Assembly (NCBI GenBank): GCA_029844215.1
Contig: CM056728.1
Location: 6,908,001-6,972,000 of the forward strand
Length of the DNA stretch: 64,000 bases
From: Przewalskia tangutica
Lineage: Eukaryota; Streptophyta; Magnoliopsida; Solanales; Solanaceae
Direction of reading: 5' to 3'
Positions 25,101-40,100 of the stretch are shown here, piece after piece. The translations under genes were made by a program, and so were the position numbers. The notes below the pieces were generated by a model, which was not told where the DNA came from, did not search any database, and saw only the letters and a list, made by a program, of their open reading frames with translations. Numbering within the stretch: position 1 is the first letter of the stretch; each line of letters begins with the position of its first letter.

Positions 25101-28100
25101 TCACCTCCCATCACTGCCAAATAGATTCATATGCTTTTAAATAGTCATTCACCCGGTATTTTCATGCAATAGGTGGTCACAGCCATCATTGCTATGCTTA
25201 GAACAACTTTGCCTGCTTCTGATGATGGTTCATATCGAAGAGTATTCAAGGCCTTACTGCCTTCAGAAAAAGAAGAAAAAAAGAAGGTTGTCCTCCCTAT
25301 CTATTTTGCTTCACTTGTGGGCACTATGGCTGTTGAATGTCTATTTATTAAAGTTCTCTTGACATTTTCTGTCCTAGGTAATTGAACACATTGAAAAAAT
25401 TTCTACTGTAAGGAAAAGTAGTTTCATTTCAGCAGCACGAGACATATTTAGTGCTAAAGTATCTGGCACATTCAAGAGGTTTGTTCTAGAACTCCTTGTT
25501 GTGAAGCTATCAATGATAAATGATCTTTTTAGTAGTACTAGTTATGATCAAGGCCGTACATTTTTTCGGATACTTCATTAGGCAATGTTATATATCTATC
25601 TATGTGTTCTCAAATACTATCTGGATTTCCATATTCTGCTTCGCCTCCCCACACTTATTCTGTTTCATTTTCTTGTCTTCTGGAAACAAAGAAAAAGCTT
25701 TTGGTCCTCTGGTTTGCTCGACATTGAGTCGAATACAAGAACTAGCCTCAAAATACCTAGTTTCTCATTTCATTGTATTTACTGTGAATTAGTCTTGACT
25801 GTACCAAATGGGATTATTAATTTGTTTCTACTTATTTACAGGAGTCAACTCACTCAAGGGCGGAAGGTGTTGCTCATGATAGACATGATTTCAAAACTCG
25901 TCAACAGGGTAAGTTTTTGAATCTTATGGATAAATATATTCTATTTGGATGTAAATCATGTGAAGCTTTACTGATATTTTATCATGTGTGCTGGATTGCC
26001 GAAGTTGATTATCTGTCTGAACAACTGAAAAGGCATTTTCAAAGGGCACTGATTGATTATGCATGTAGTTGATGTTCGTTTACATGATATAGGGTTTCAT
26101 TTTTGCAATTTGGTGCCGAGCCTTTCCTCATTACTAGAGTGAAGCTTTCTACAAAATCTTGGATGTAAATGATAATTTATCTGTGTACAGCAAAATATCT
26201 CATACTTTTAAGGGTCATATGGGGTTTGCTCAGACCAAATTCTTGGGTAATATTACTTGTTATACTTGCAGGAAGAGTCAATTTCAGCTGTCATTACTTC
26301 AGTGGCTAACATGGTACCCCAGGTTGGTCCTTGTATTATATAAACATAAACTCTAAAAAGCTATTTTTGTATGGAGAAAAAGAAAGATATACTCCCTCTG
26401 CTCCAATTTATGTGACAGCATTACTATAATTTTGCAAATAAGTCAACTTAAACTTTTTTTTTACTCTTGACAAGCTTTTATAACCACACAAATGTTGTGG
26501 CATGATTAAGACCACTAGTTTCAAAAGTTTTCCCTTATTTCTTAATCTCCGTGCCTAATCAAACTATGTCACATAAATAGAACACAAGGAGTATATGATA
26601 ACAAGTTTCCTATTATTGCCCGTGGAAATCTCGTTGAGAATATCTCACGCCTTTGCCAGATCAAATTTTATCATTTGTTCATTACCTGCACCGTCTGTCT
26701 GTTAATTTTATTTATTTCAAGCTAATGAAATTCTTTTCATATAAAGTGTCTATTTCATGCTTATCAAAGTGTCTTTTCAGACTACAGTTTTTATACTACA
26801 TGCACCTTAATCTTTTCACATATGACTTCCACTCTGTAGAAATATCTTCTTGAACAGCGGGCAGTTCATGATAATGACGGAGGGAGGTTGCTTAACGAAG
26901 ATCATGATGTTAGACCTGTAAGTGTAATATGTTTCTTTGTATTGTTCTTTTTTTTTTTACCTTCACTGCTAATGCATGACTTCTTCTGTGTGAACTTATT
27001 CTTATCTTCTTTTTCGGTTAGATTCTTTTTCATTATTTTCCCCTGTATAAAAATTGTTGCAGCAAGTGAAATGAGCTAATACATCAGAAGCTGTTTGTTT
27101 AATGGTGCAGGTTCTTCAATATCTATTGGACGATGTGTCTGATTTCCTAAAAACTCATAAAAATCCCACAAAAGAAGAAAGTGAATGCAAAGCAGAAGGA
27201 CGAGGTTGCGCGAACATACTGAAAGATTTTATCGATCATATATCTGAACGGGAGAGTGAAAATTTTCGTACAAGGAGACATGATAACAAAGACTCTGTTA
27301 CAGTCACGACAATTCATCAGGTTTCTGAATTCTCTAGCAACGTGTTCTTTCACTTTGCTTCCTGGTACTTCATTCCAATGTCCATTGTGAAAATTAATTG
27401 GATTTTTCCCTTTTTCATTTCTTCCGTTTGATTTGTGTGTAGTCAAAAGGCTTAGAGTGGGATACAGTTTTCATAGTGAAGGTATGATATGAGATCCATG
27501 CTTTCAGTATTGTTTTTATTCTTCGTATATCAAATTTACATCGCATTACTTGGATGAGCAAGGAGAGGGATAATGGATTCCCCTTCCCACCCCTTTTAGT
27601 CATTAGAAATCTTTTATTCTCTATAACACCATTATTATTTGCAACGGGAAAGGTTAATTGGAGCTAATGCTCGCATCGATTGGTCAGGCAAATGAATCAG
27701 AGATTCCCTTGTTACATGAATTTAATGGCATCACAAATGAAAGGAGTAACTCAATTGAGGTATTTATGTTTTTGAATTTGAACCATTAGAGTAATCTGTC
27801 CCTTCTATAATCAGAATCTCTTTTTTATCCATTTCTAACAGACTTTCTTTTTGTTCTTTGCAACTTTAGGAGGAGAGACGCTTACTATATGTGGCAATGA
27901 CTCGTGCACGGAAAAAGCTTTTCATTTTGTATGTAATTATGGATTCAAATTGGCAGGTGTGATGAACAGCTTGTTCTGGTTGATACTTGTCTTTGTCTTT
28001 CGTTTCTCAAGTCCAGTAACACTTGCTTTCAGGTTCTTCAACCTTCACGTTTTCTGAGAGAAATTCCTCGTCATCTTCAAGAGACCCAGGTAAGATGTGT

Positions 28101-31100
28101 TTCAGTTGTAAATATGTCTTTTATAAATGTTGTTTCTGGCTGAACACTGCAACTTTTCTCAATCCATCGGTATTTCTGACTTGTTTGGTGCCTTATCTTG
28201 CCAGTGCTTGTTGTTTGTTCCATTTCTTTTAGGCTAGTAACGATTTTATTAATGAGAATAGCCAGACACAAACGAAACCACAAACTCTTTTTCAACTTCA
28301 ACTTCAAATACCATTTTTATTACTTCAGCTCAATTATTATCTATATGCCTATAAAACATCCAACGAAGTGAATCAACTTTTAATTGATCTGCATGAGCTT
28401 CTAATATTCAAGTTAATACTCATTTTTATGGCTGCTATCCCAAAAGTTTGAAGTAAAATACTTCTTAAACTGAATTGCTTTATTTTGATAATTTAGTATG
28501 TGCTGAAAGCTGAAAAATACTATTCCTTTAGACAACATTTTGTTTTCTATTGCAGTAGTCTGATTAAGATTATATTTTGATAAATAAGCATCCACATAAT
28601 ATTATTATTAATGAAAATAAGTTGCTTCAGTGCTAATGAAACCTTTTATGTGACGTTTGTTTGAAGTTTCCAAAACCTGAATTTGCTTTTGAGTTTTTGC
28701 AAAAAGTGGTGTTGGAGTTGTTTTGCAAAATAATTAAAGTATTTTTGAAGATTTTTAAACTCATTTTTTTAAAACCTTTAAAACTCAAAAACTTGTTTTT
28801 AGAACTTCCGAGTTCTTAAAAGAGATGAAAAACTGAATTTAGAAATCTTCGAAGAATGTTGGTACTTTTTTTTTTTTGCAAACACAACTCAACAAACTTT
28901 TTGTCCAAAAGCTCAAAAATGAGTTTGGAGACAGTTTTTGGAAACTGAAAAACAAATGTCACCTGTCTATAGCAACTTATCCAATCCACTGTAATTTTTA
29001 GTGGCCAAGATGCTCCTTGACTTTCTGCAGAGATTGCAACGTACCACTTCTGTTACCTGTTTAAAGATGATTTTGTTTGTTTGACTTACTTAATACTCCT
29101 CCCTCACAATTTATATGATATAGTTTGACTGGGCAAGGAGTTTAAGAAAAAAAGGAACACTTTTGAATTTTGTGGTCTAAAACAAGCCAAAGATATTTGT
29201 GTGGTTATAAATCATCTTGTCAAGCGTAAAATGTAAAGTTTAAAGTTAAATTGTTGTCAAATAAGGAAATGTGTCATTCTTTTTGGGACTGACTAAAAAG
29301 GAAAGTGTGTCATATAAATTGGGACAGAGGGAGTACTTGATATCTAAGCACACATTAAATAAGTTCATCTGGAGCCAATTTTATTATGAGTAAAGTAGTT
29401 CACCTGTTATTGTATGCTTAATTTGCATTTTATGTTTTTCTGGTAAATCAAACAATACCTTCTTGCTAACAGTCCTTTCTTATAGGAAGAGCTGACCAAT
29501 CACCAAAAACTCCAGGAGGAAGCTCCTCAGAGTGGTTCAGTGGAATCTGTTGATCATACAAAAATGCTAGATGATCCTCTCAGTAGTGATCCAGTTGACG
29601 GAACGTCCATAGAGTCAATTGACACAATGGAGCTATGCAATTCCAAAATCTTCCTAAAGAGGTTTTCTTCATTTAATCATCTTGATGGGTAAAAAAAGAT
29701 ATTAGTTCTGTAACGAGAATGCTCCTGTTACTGATTAAGAAGGAGGGTAGGAGAAGAAGAACCAGAGAAAGAGAGATGGAAATATTTTTATATATTCATT
29801 AAGAAAAGAAATGTAACAGTGATAGCCATATAAGATTGCACATGGATCTTTTCTCCCTTACCTAAACTTAAGGGACTAAGTAGGAAATAACTTAACTTAG
29901 TAACAGAAATTGTCCTCAAAGACTAAAATAAACTACTAAAAGACTTAAGTGGCTATCTTAATAAAATGAAAACATTGTCACAATACAATATTGTGACACT
30001 CCATCCTTCTTCAAATTCAACCGCAGCTTCAGAATTCAGCTATATCTGGAAATTGTGACTTGATAAACTGAAAATCTTCCCATGTCGCCTCCTCCAGTAA
30101 AAGATTAGCTCACTGGACTAAAATTTGGGTCGCAGCTTTGTTTTCTTTCTTGATCATTCTTCTGTCTAATATTGCGACTGGTTCTGTCAATATTTGGCCA
30201 TCGGCTGAGCAAAAAGGAGGGTCGATGGAGGGTGTGATGTGATCTCCAATCTTCTTCTTTAATTGTGACACATGGAAAACTGGATGTATCTTGCATTTAC
30301 TGACAGTGCTAACTTGTAGGCCACTGATCCCACCTTCTGAATTACCTGGTATGGACCATAAAATCTGGAAGAGAGTTTGAGGTTTCTTCTTATGGCTATA
30401 GAGGACTGTTTGTAAGGCTGCAGCTTAAGAAATACCCAATCACTTTCCTGGAATTCCCTTTTAATTCTCTTCCTGTTTGCATTTATCTTCATTCTATTCT
30501 GTGCTTTATTCAAATTCTCCTTCAATACTCTGGCCATTAGCTGTCTTTCTTTGAGTAGTTGATCTACTGTGTCTTCTTTAGTTTGAGCAATAAGTTCGAA
30601 AGTAGTTTGAGAAGGATCATAACCATACAATACCTTGAAGGGGGTCATTTTCAGTGAAGTTACTGTTGTACAAGTATTCTGCCATTGACAGCCATTTACT
30701 CCACTCTTTTGGTTTATGTCCAGTCATGCATCTCAGGTAGTTTTCGAGGCACTTGTTAAGTCTCTCAGTTTGACCATCAGTTTGTGGAGAGTAGGTTGTA
30801 GTAACCTTAATGATTCCTTCCAAAAGTTGCTAATGAATACCTTGTCTCTGTCAACACAATACTCTTAGGCAATCCATGCAGCTTGTCTATGTTGTCTAGA
30901 AATATTCTGGCTATGCCTGATGCTTTGAATGGGTGAGGAATGGCCACAAAGTGTGCATACTTACTATATCTATCAATGACCACCAATATAGTGTCCTTCC
31001 CTTCAGATTTAGGTAAACCTTCAATAAAATCCATAGAAATGTGTTCCCAGGCTCCTTCTGGAATATGTAGTGGTTGTAGCAAGCCAGGATAGGCTACTTG

Positions 31101-34100
31101 TTCATCCTTGCATCTTCGGCAGACTTCACATACTCTTACTACACTCTTAACTTGCTCAATCATTGCAGACCAATAGAATATGGATTTCAACCTTTGGTAT
31201 GTTGCCCACACTCCTGAATGTCCTCCAAGTCCAGTCTGATGCATAGTCAACACCAATTGCTGTTTAAAGGATCCATATCCATGCAGCTTGTCTATGTTGT
31301 CTAGAAATATTCTGGCTATGCCTGATGCTTTGAATGGGTGAGGAATGGCCACAAAGTGTGCATACTTACTATATCTATCAATGACCACCAATATAGTGTC
31401 CTTCCCTTCAGATTTAGGTAAACCTTCAATAAAATCCATAGAAATGTGTTCCCAGGCTCCTTCTGGAATATGTAGTGGTTGTAGCAAGCCAGGATAGGCT
31501 ACTTGTTCATCCTTGCATCTTCGGCAGACTTCACATACTCTTACTACACTCTTAACTTGCTCAATCATTGCAGACCAATAGAATATGGATTTCAACCTTT
31601 GGTATGTTGCCCACACTCCTGAATGTCCTCCAAGTCCAGTCTGATGCATAGTCAACACCAATTGCTGTTTAAAGGATCCATTATTTCCAACCCAGGTTTT
31701 ACCTTTATACCTCAACACCCCCTGCTGCATTGAGAGATTCATCCCATTATTATCATTGGTGCTAATGGCTGTTACTGCTTGCAATACCTCTGAATCTCCT
31801 CTGTAACTATTCAAAATTTCTTCAATCCACTTAGGATGTGCTTGAGAGATTACAGAACATTGTGTGGTGTTCCCTATTAAGGCCTGATCTTGCTGGACGA
31901 TGGACTTTCTAGACAATGCATCAACAGCCAAGTTCTCTACTCCTTTCTTGTATTGGATCTCAAAACTTAACCCCATTAGCTTGGTCACCCCTTTATGTTG
32001 TAGAGAAGTGGTTATCTTTTGGTCTTGTAAGAACTTTAAACTGAAATGGTATGTTTTGATGATAAAATGATGGGGATGAAGATAGTGTTTCCATCTATCT
32101 ACAACTTGTAGCAAGGCTATTAGTTCTTTCTCATATGTAGACAAGCCTTGGTGTTTCTTGCTCAACATTTGACTCATAAAGGCCAATGGTTTCTTACCTT
32201 GCATCAGGACTGCCCCAGTACCTGTGTTGCATGCATCTACCTCTAATATGAATGGCTTGCTGAAGTCAGGTAGTGCTAAGACTGGTGTGCTGGACATAGC
32301 TATTTTTAGCTGGTTAAAGGTTGTTTCAGCTTCCTGATTCCACTTGAATTCTCCCTTCTTCAACAGACTAGTTAGTGGCTTACTAATCTGTGCATAACCC
32401 TTCACAAATTTCCTATAGTATCCTGTCAGCCCTAAGAAACCTCTTAGCTCCTTGACTGTTTTTGGGTAGGGCCAATCTACCATTGCCTTCACTTTTTCAG
32501 GGTCAGTGTTTACTCCTTTATCATTTATAATGTGTCCCAAATACTCTACTTGTGGCTGTCCAAATTCACATTTACTGAGTTTAGCAAATAGTTGGTGTTT
32601 ATCTAGCAGTTTCAATACACACTCCAAGTGTTTCAGATGATCCTCCATAGACTTACTATAAATTAGTATGTCATCAAAGAAGGCTAGAATAAATCTTCTC
32701 AATTGCTCTTTGAACACACAATTCATAAGGGACTGAAAGGTTGCAGGTGCATTGGTTAAGCCAAATGACATTACCTTGAACTCCCAAAGGCCATGATGTG
32801 TCCTGAATGCAGTTTTGTGCTCTTCCCCTTTCTTCATTCTAACCTGATGATAGCTAGCTCTCAAGTCAATTTTAGAGAAAACCTTGGCTCCATACAACTC
32901 ATCCAATAAGTCATCAATAATGGGAATAAGATATTTGTTCTTGATAGTCAGCTGATTCAGTCTCCTGTAATCTACACATAGCCTCCATGAGGAGTCTTTC
33001 TTTCTCACTAATAGGGCAGGGGATGCAAAAGGAGATTGGCTAGGTACCACAATTTCAGCCTTAATCATTTCTGCCACAATAGACTCAATGACATTCTTCT
33101 GATCATAGGAGTACCTGTAGGGTCTCAAGTTGAATGGTTGGGCTCCAGGTATCAAGTGGATCATGTGATCACATTCCCTTTGTGGTGGTAATTCTGTGGG
33201 TTCCTGGAATAAATGTTGAAATTTCTGCATCAATGTATACCAGTGGTATGCTTCTTCTTAGGTATTATTTCAGGTCTAATCATAGACACTTCAACAATCA
33301 CCTCACCAGTACCACACTGCAACATCCTTTTTAGTTCCTCCTGATTCATAGTTGCTATGCTAGTCTCTTCTTGTTCCCCAAATAGTGTAATCATCTTTTC
33401 TTTACTCATGAAACTCGAGGCCTGGTGTTTAGTATCACAGGGGCTACCATGTCTATCCAGTCAATACCTAAGATCATATCACATTCTCCCACTTTCATTA
33501 ACCTAAGTCTAAAATTAAAAGGTTCATTCTGCATTTTCCAGTGGGCTTTCTAGATGGCAACTCATTTCTTGCCCATTGGCTACAACCACCTTCATAGGCT
33601 ACTTCATAGGTTGTATAGGTAATCTTAACCTCTTAACAATGTAAGGGTCAATGAAGGAATGGGTCGACCCCATGTCTATCAACACTGTCATGGATACTTT
33701 GCCAGCATACCCTATGATCTTGATAGTTGATATCTTCCCTTTGGAAGAACTTAAGCCTAGTATAGCATTTATTGAGACTTCAGCTTGCTCACATTGTTCC
33801 CCCACTGCCTCCTCTAAAGTTTCAGCCACATCCATGAACATTTCATGGTTTTCACCATCCTCCTCCACTGGTATTCCCTCCATAGTATGCATAATTCTCT
33901 GTTTACATTGGTGACCAGGGAAATGCCTCTCCTTGCACCTATAGCATAGCCCTTGTTCTCTAAGATTTTTCAGGTTGGTGGGTAAGGTGTTTTGTTTATG
34001 GTTCTCTGGGCAGGGTAGTTAGGTCTGGGAAGTAGTTGTGTGGGAGAGTATTTAGGGAATGGTTGTGTGGCAGCAATGGGAGTATTTCTGGGGTAAGGAC

Positions 34101-37100
34101 TGAATATAGGTCTATGATTCACACTTTGTTGGTTTTTTTGTTGGGCAAAAGGGATGAGAGCCTTGAATGACTCTTCATAGAGTTTAGCAGTTTCGTAAGC
34201 ATCATTTTAACTAGAGGCTTCAGTTCTGGTTTCAGCCCACTAATGAAGCTGAACACATAATGAATTTCATTCAACAAGGGATTGATTATAGTCATGTAGC
34301 TTACAAGTTCTTCAAACTTGTTTTGGTACTGATCCATAATTTTGTTAAACTCATCGACAATATCTTGTGGTCTAATATTCCCAAACCTCCTACACACCTC
34401 ACTACTGAACCTAGACCATGCCATATCTCCCCTATTATTAGTCATATAGCTATCAAACCACACATCCACTTTCTCTCCGATATGAACCGACGCATAGCTA
34501 AGCTTCTCTTGCTCATTTATGCTATATAATTCAAAGAATTTCTCACATTTTCTCAGCCAGCTCCTGGGATTACTGCCATCAAATTCTGGAAAGTTTATTT
34601 TAGGCTTGAAGGTTCTTTGACTGGTGTTGGTTTCGTGGTTTTGGGTTGTTGTATTTGGGGATGATGGAGGTGTTAATGAAAGGTTAGGGTTACGATAGAT
34701 GGGTGGGCTTGAAAATATTGGGGGAGCTGGTGGGAACGTAAATCCCCTTCCCGTTGGAAAGGTCGAAGGTGTGTACACAACTTGTGTGTTAGTGACAGGG
34801 AGTCTAGTACCTGAAGTTGAAGTCTGCTCATTGTCCTGCATCGCGGGTATTGGTAGTATCCACGTCGTGTTCAAGCCAGCGATTATGTTTGCCTGTCTCG
34901 TTACTGGTGTGAATGGCGTCGACCCACCTGGTTGTGCCAGATTCAGACCTGATATAATGAGCTCCAATCTCTTGTTGGTTTCGTCCAATCTCTTGTTGGT
35001 TTCGCGAGTTTCATCTAACTGCATCTGAAATCGATTTTGGTTTTGCTCGAGGGTTTCGAACCTCTTGCCGGTGTCCTCGGCGAACACCTCCAGTTGTGTC
35101 TTAATCATTCGAATGTCATCGTAGACGATTTGCAGCTCTGGTGGTGTTAACGGTGGCTCTGATGCCATTTGTAACAAGAGAATGCTCCTGATTAAGAAGA
35201 AGGAGGGTAGGAGAAGAAGAACCAGAGAAAGAGAGAGATGGAAATATTTTTATATATTCATTAAGAAAATAAATGTAACAGTGATAGCCATATAAGGCTG
35301 TACATGGATCTTTTCTCCCTTACCTAAACTTAAGAGACTAAGTAGGAAATAACTTAACTTAGTAACAAAAATTGTCCTCAAGGACTAAAATAAACTACTA
35401 AAAGACTTAAGTGGCTAACTTAATAAAAGGAAAACATTGTCACAATACAATATTGTGACAGTTCCTGTCTCAAATTGATTGTCATACTTAGATATGTAAG
35501 CGAGCTGAATTGAACTTACCCTTAACGAGGCAACTTCACTCTGTCAAGTTTCTACTAGCTTGAACTCGAGCCCGTTCGTGTGGTTGGTTGATATAGAGTT
35601 GCTTGTATTGTCTAAGTTGTCTGAATGAGTCAATAAAGAAAATTTTGAACGGAAACAAGACTAGCATTACATGCTAAATTCATGACAAATGGGAATTTCT
35701 TACCAAGTAATAAGGATATATAAAAAATCCAAGTTAACTGAGCTATTGTGAACATTAAACAAGTCAAGTCAATCTTTCGCAAGCTTGACTCAAGCTAAAT
35801 GAGCTTGACAGCGACCCAAATAAACGAGTGTTCGAGGTTTACTCATGACATATCGGCTCACTATAACTTTGGTCGTACTTCTTGATTAGTAAAATAGAGC
35901 CTGCAATATGTTTTATTTATAACAAATAGAGCCTGCAATATTTTCAATAGCTTATTATGTGAAAGGTGACACGAGTCTGTTAGATAACATGGAATTACAA
36001 ATCTCAGCAGAATTTCTTCCCATCTGCCTAAGCCTTGCTGGGCAGAGTTTTACCTAGTAAATGTGCGGATGGGAGATAGCAGATACTTGATGGAATAGTC
36101 GAGGTGCGCACAAGCTGTCAGATACACCACCGTTATTAAAAAGAAGATAACATAGAATTATTTTGTCTTAATACTGGTAAATTAGGACACTTATGATTGG
36201 ACAGAGACATAAGAATACTCCTGTTCCATTCTTTGGAGCCTAACTTTGATTGAATTTCTGAACTTATCTACCCAGATTTAATGCGGAAGACCGAGCAGTT
36301 GTATCACATTTATTCCATCAATGGGCCAAGAAGCCTGCATTTCAGGAACCGCAGAGGTTGCTTAAGAAGGTCAAAGTTTGTTCATTTGTTTTATTTCTTT
36401 ATGATTGGGTAATATTTCTTAGTTAAGAGGAGCAATATTAACATTAACTTCATGTATTCAATATTCCAATGTATCTTTGGTCAACACAGGCAAAGACCCA
36501 CTTATGGATGTTGGCATTGGCGAGAATCATGCCGCATTGAAGTTTTAAAAAACAGTTTATTTCATTACCGTAACACAAGGTTGGATCTTAACGTATCTGT
36601 TTTTTGGCATCTTCAGGTAGGTTTTGTCATTGATGAACGCCTTAGAGTCAAGAAGAGCACTCACAAGGTCTTAGCCGTGGTTTTTTCCCATTTCTTCAGA
36701 TTAATTAATAACATGACTCTAAACATTCTGGTAGTTCATTCCCTGGTATTTTTCTTTTAGTTTTGGGCAGCACATGCCCTTTCTCAAAGGTCAAAGCTGA
36801 TATTTAGTGTCAACACCAAATGACCTAAATGCCAAAATAAAATTAGATAAACCAAAAGTCATGGTCCATTTCTCATTTTAGGAATCCCACCAGTCGCACC
36901 TCTTCTCCACCAAATTCTTCCCGCCTTCCGCCTCAGTAGCCACCTGTGCCTTAATCCTTTGCCATCTACTAGTCTCTCTTATCTGGGGTTGGGGGCGTGA
37001 CTATTGCCTATTGGAAGGATAATGAGAAACTGGTAACCTCCAGTCTCCAGAAGCATGATGCTTTCTGTTTCCTTTGGTACCAGACTCCATTTCGCCTCTT

Positions 37101-40100
37101 GTCGAATCTGTATCTTCAGAAAAATCAGTAAGAATATGAAAAAAAAACATTTGCCACCATTCAACAGAACAGCTGTCTGTGAAACATAGTATCTGCAACC
37201 TTAAGGGTTCTATCCTCACATTCCACGCCTAAAACGACGATCCTAGACAAATCCACAGCTGCACTAGCCCCACTTATCATAGGATGCTTGTACTTCGATC
37301 AAGTACTATTGGTGCAGAAAAGGAAGAACCTAAAACTGACTTGTGCCATAGGAAAGTCAGAAAGATTATTTACGATAGATAATTAATTTCAAGTTAGAAC
37401 TCAGGACTTTCACTTAAAGTAGTAGCTCATCTCACTATCCCACTTTTCCGACAAGTTTCTTCCATCTATGGAATTCTAATTTTCTAACTATTCACAGCTT
37501 AAAGAGACTCTAGAACAGAAGGACCTACTTTTTCATGCGTCCTAATTAAAAAAAATTCATTATTCAATTTGAAATTTGGAAACTTGAAGATTTTGACAAG
37601 GGAAGAAGTTGTGGCATCGATATTTGATGTTCTTGAAGAGGAAAAATGTGGTCGAAATCATAGATGCTCGTAACTATGCATATCATTTATTCAGTTTATG
37701 TTCATTCATCTTTCAAGTTGAATTCGATGGTAGTAATGCTTTGATTGCCTAGACTGGGCATGGTTTAGCGAGGAGAATTTCAGGAAGTGAAGTAGGCCTA
37801 TTTTTTGTGACCTGAATGCAGCATTACTAGTTAAAGAATATTTATGATCAAGTTTACCTCTTAATCTTTCTGAAATTTATTTCCACGTGTTCAATGTGCT
37901 CACATGTCTTTTTTGTTGATTTCCAGGATGTTTTACGTGCCTTAAAGTCCTCACTAGCTTGTGAGGAAGCTTTACATTATGCTGATTCTGTAAGTTAGCA
38001 TCTCTATCCGTAGTTTTCCAAGTACATCAAGTATAGATCTATTCTAAAGAACCGCAATGTAAGTTAGCATCTCCATCAAAATTTTCTTGTCCGGTTAGGT
38101 GTTGAACTGGGAGAAAATTCCTGCTGAGAAGCGTGCTTACTTAATGAGAGAGAAACAGGTATCAGCTTAAACCCAATTTCCTTTAGTACTCATGCAAGTT
38201 TATCACATACATGAACAAGTGAACGGCCATGCCGGAGAGCATAAATTCATGGTGACCATATGTGCACAATAATTCATAAATTGTCATCATTCTGCTAGTA
38301 TAGTGCTTGTCAAGCATATGAAAAACAGTAGTTAAGTTCGAGAGCTGCTCTGATTTTGTCATGCTCCAAATCTATAGGAGCGTAAATGGAACCCGATACC
38401 TTAAAATTTTATCACGTGAACCTACATTCTATAGTTGACTCTAGACACAACCCATGCATGGATAACAAGCATAAACGGTTTAATATCATTTCCTGAAAAC
38501 ATAAACATGGCAGCAATGAAAACATAAACATGACAGCAATGGTCTAAACATTTGAAATAACATATTTCATCCGTTTCAATTTGTGGGAATCTATTTCCTC
38601 TTTAGTTCGTTTAAAAAGAATTATCCCATTTTAAATTTAAAAACAATTAATAAACTTCTCATTTTACCGTTAATGAGAGGCTTTTATAGCCACACAAATG
38701 TTATGACATGTTTAATATCACAAGTTCTGAAAGTCTTCATTTCTTTCTTGAACTTCATGCCTAGTCAAGTCGGTTCACATAAATTGAAAAGTAGTATCAT
38801 ATAACCAAAATAGTCATTCAGACATGTCATGTGAGTCCTCAACATAAATGGAGCCTCCATGGCACGACCAATTAGGAACGGTCGGTACAAACCCCTGGCT
38901 ATACCAAAAGAATAACAATAAAAGTCAAGCCACCACGGCACAAGGTGGGGCCTACCAAAAGCTAGCTAAGAAAAGGAGGGAGATGGCCTAGCACGTAGTA
39001 ACACTTTCCGGTATGTTTGGTACCTGCAACCTCAACCTCAACACACTGCCCCTGCTAAGGAGCGTGAGTAGAGCTTCTTGGTACGCAGTAAGTATCATAG
39101 ACTCCCTTACTCAAAGGATAGGACGAGGCTTTATATAAAACATCATGCGATAGATATTCAAATCAATAAAGAAATTTCATAATTCATAAAGCATGTGAAG
39201 GTTTAAACATACTTTGAAAATTGACCATGTAGCCTTCACATTTTTCATAACATAACAGATATAACTTTAACCGTGAGTACCTATAGACACTGACATAACT
39301 ATAAAACCACCATGTACACATCATGGCGTCCGATCTCTGCCCGATCAGCTAAGCTGTTTCACCATAATGTCGTATGGTTTCGACGTGGGGGTTTGGTAGC
39401 AATATAAGGTAGCCGTCACTCCTTGATGGCCATTTGACTACATACCTACACTGGCATGTGTAGCTTACTAGCTTCTAGTAATTGAGCCCGTGTATCCAAA
39501 TACCCTCTCAGTTACCTAAGGATACTCTCAGAAATATTTATAATATCATCTGGCACTTTTGGCCCCGAAACGTAAATCTCACAATGTTCTTGATTTCCCA
39601 ACATACCGTTCGTCTCATAAAAACATAATATAAGTGTTTCAAATGTATTTTTTTAGCTCATAGAAATTTGTTCCGTCATGAAATCATTCTCAATGGAAAC
39701 ATTCAATCATGTCAAACTAGCATTTGAAGTAGGCCTTACTAAAATCAGATAATGTATGCTTGCTCGTTCCTACGAACACATTAACTGAAACATGTTAAAA
39801 ATTTAGAAGGCATGAATTTTGAGGAAAGTCTAAGGTAAGCGTACATCTCAACTTACCTCAAATGTTCCTTCAATCTAATTTATGCTTTGAGGCATTCATC
39901 AACTTACGATCTACATTAATTGAACTTAACTCGATCATTATACTTCCCTTATATTTTATCTTAGCTCAAAAATCAACAATTGTTGGCTTAAGCCATCCTA
40001 ACCATCAAATTCGACCCATTTAGCTGTAACGTAATTCACCCGTCCAATTCTTATACATTTCTTGAGTCATTATAATCATTAAGGTCATTACAATTAATAA

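Larger units (their letters stand above)
29709..35460 (-). mobile_element. Gypsy C: chromovirus-type Ty3/gypsy element in helicase intron 23, antisense to the gene
   Basis: 5752 bp with two closely similar LTRs of about 290 bp (29709-29998 and 35170-35460) differing by roughly ten substitutions and small indels. GTTC occurs on both flanks (AGTTC on the left), consistent with a 4-5 bp target duplication. In sense order: 5' LTR, initiator-Met-type primer site overlapping the gag ATG, gag, zinc knuckle, protease, RT, RNase H, integrase with a 405-bp duplication, chromodomain-like end, polypurine tract GAAGAAGGATGGAG, 3' LTR. Frameshifts in gag and pol and an altered protease site make it non-autonomous. 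It starts 20 bases after a splice donor of the host gene. Confidence 0.92.

Noticed and set aside
39000..39600. Candidate LTR in helicase intron 27
   Set aside because: The style resembles LTR sequence, but I found no partner copy, TG...CA ends or target duplication.
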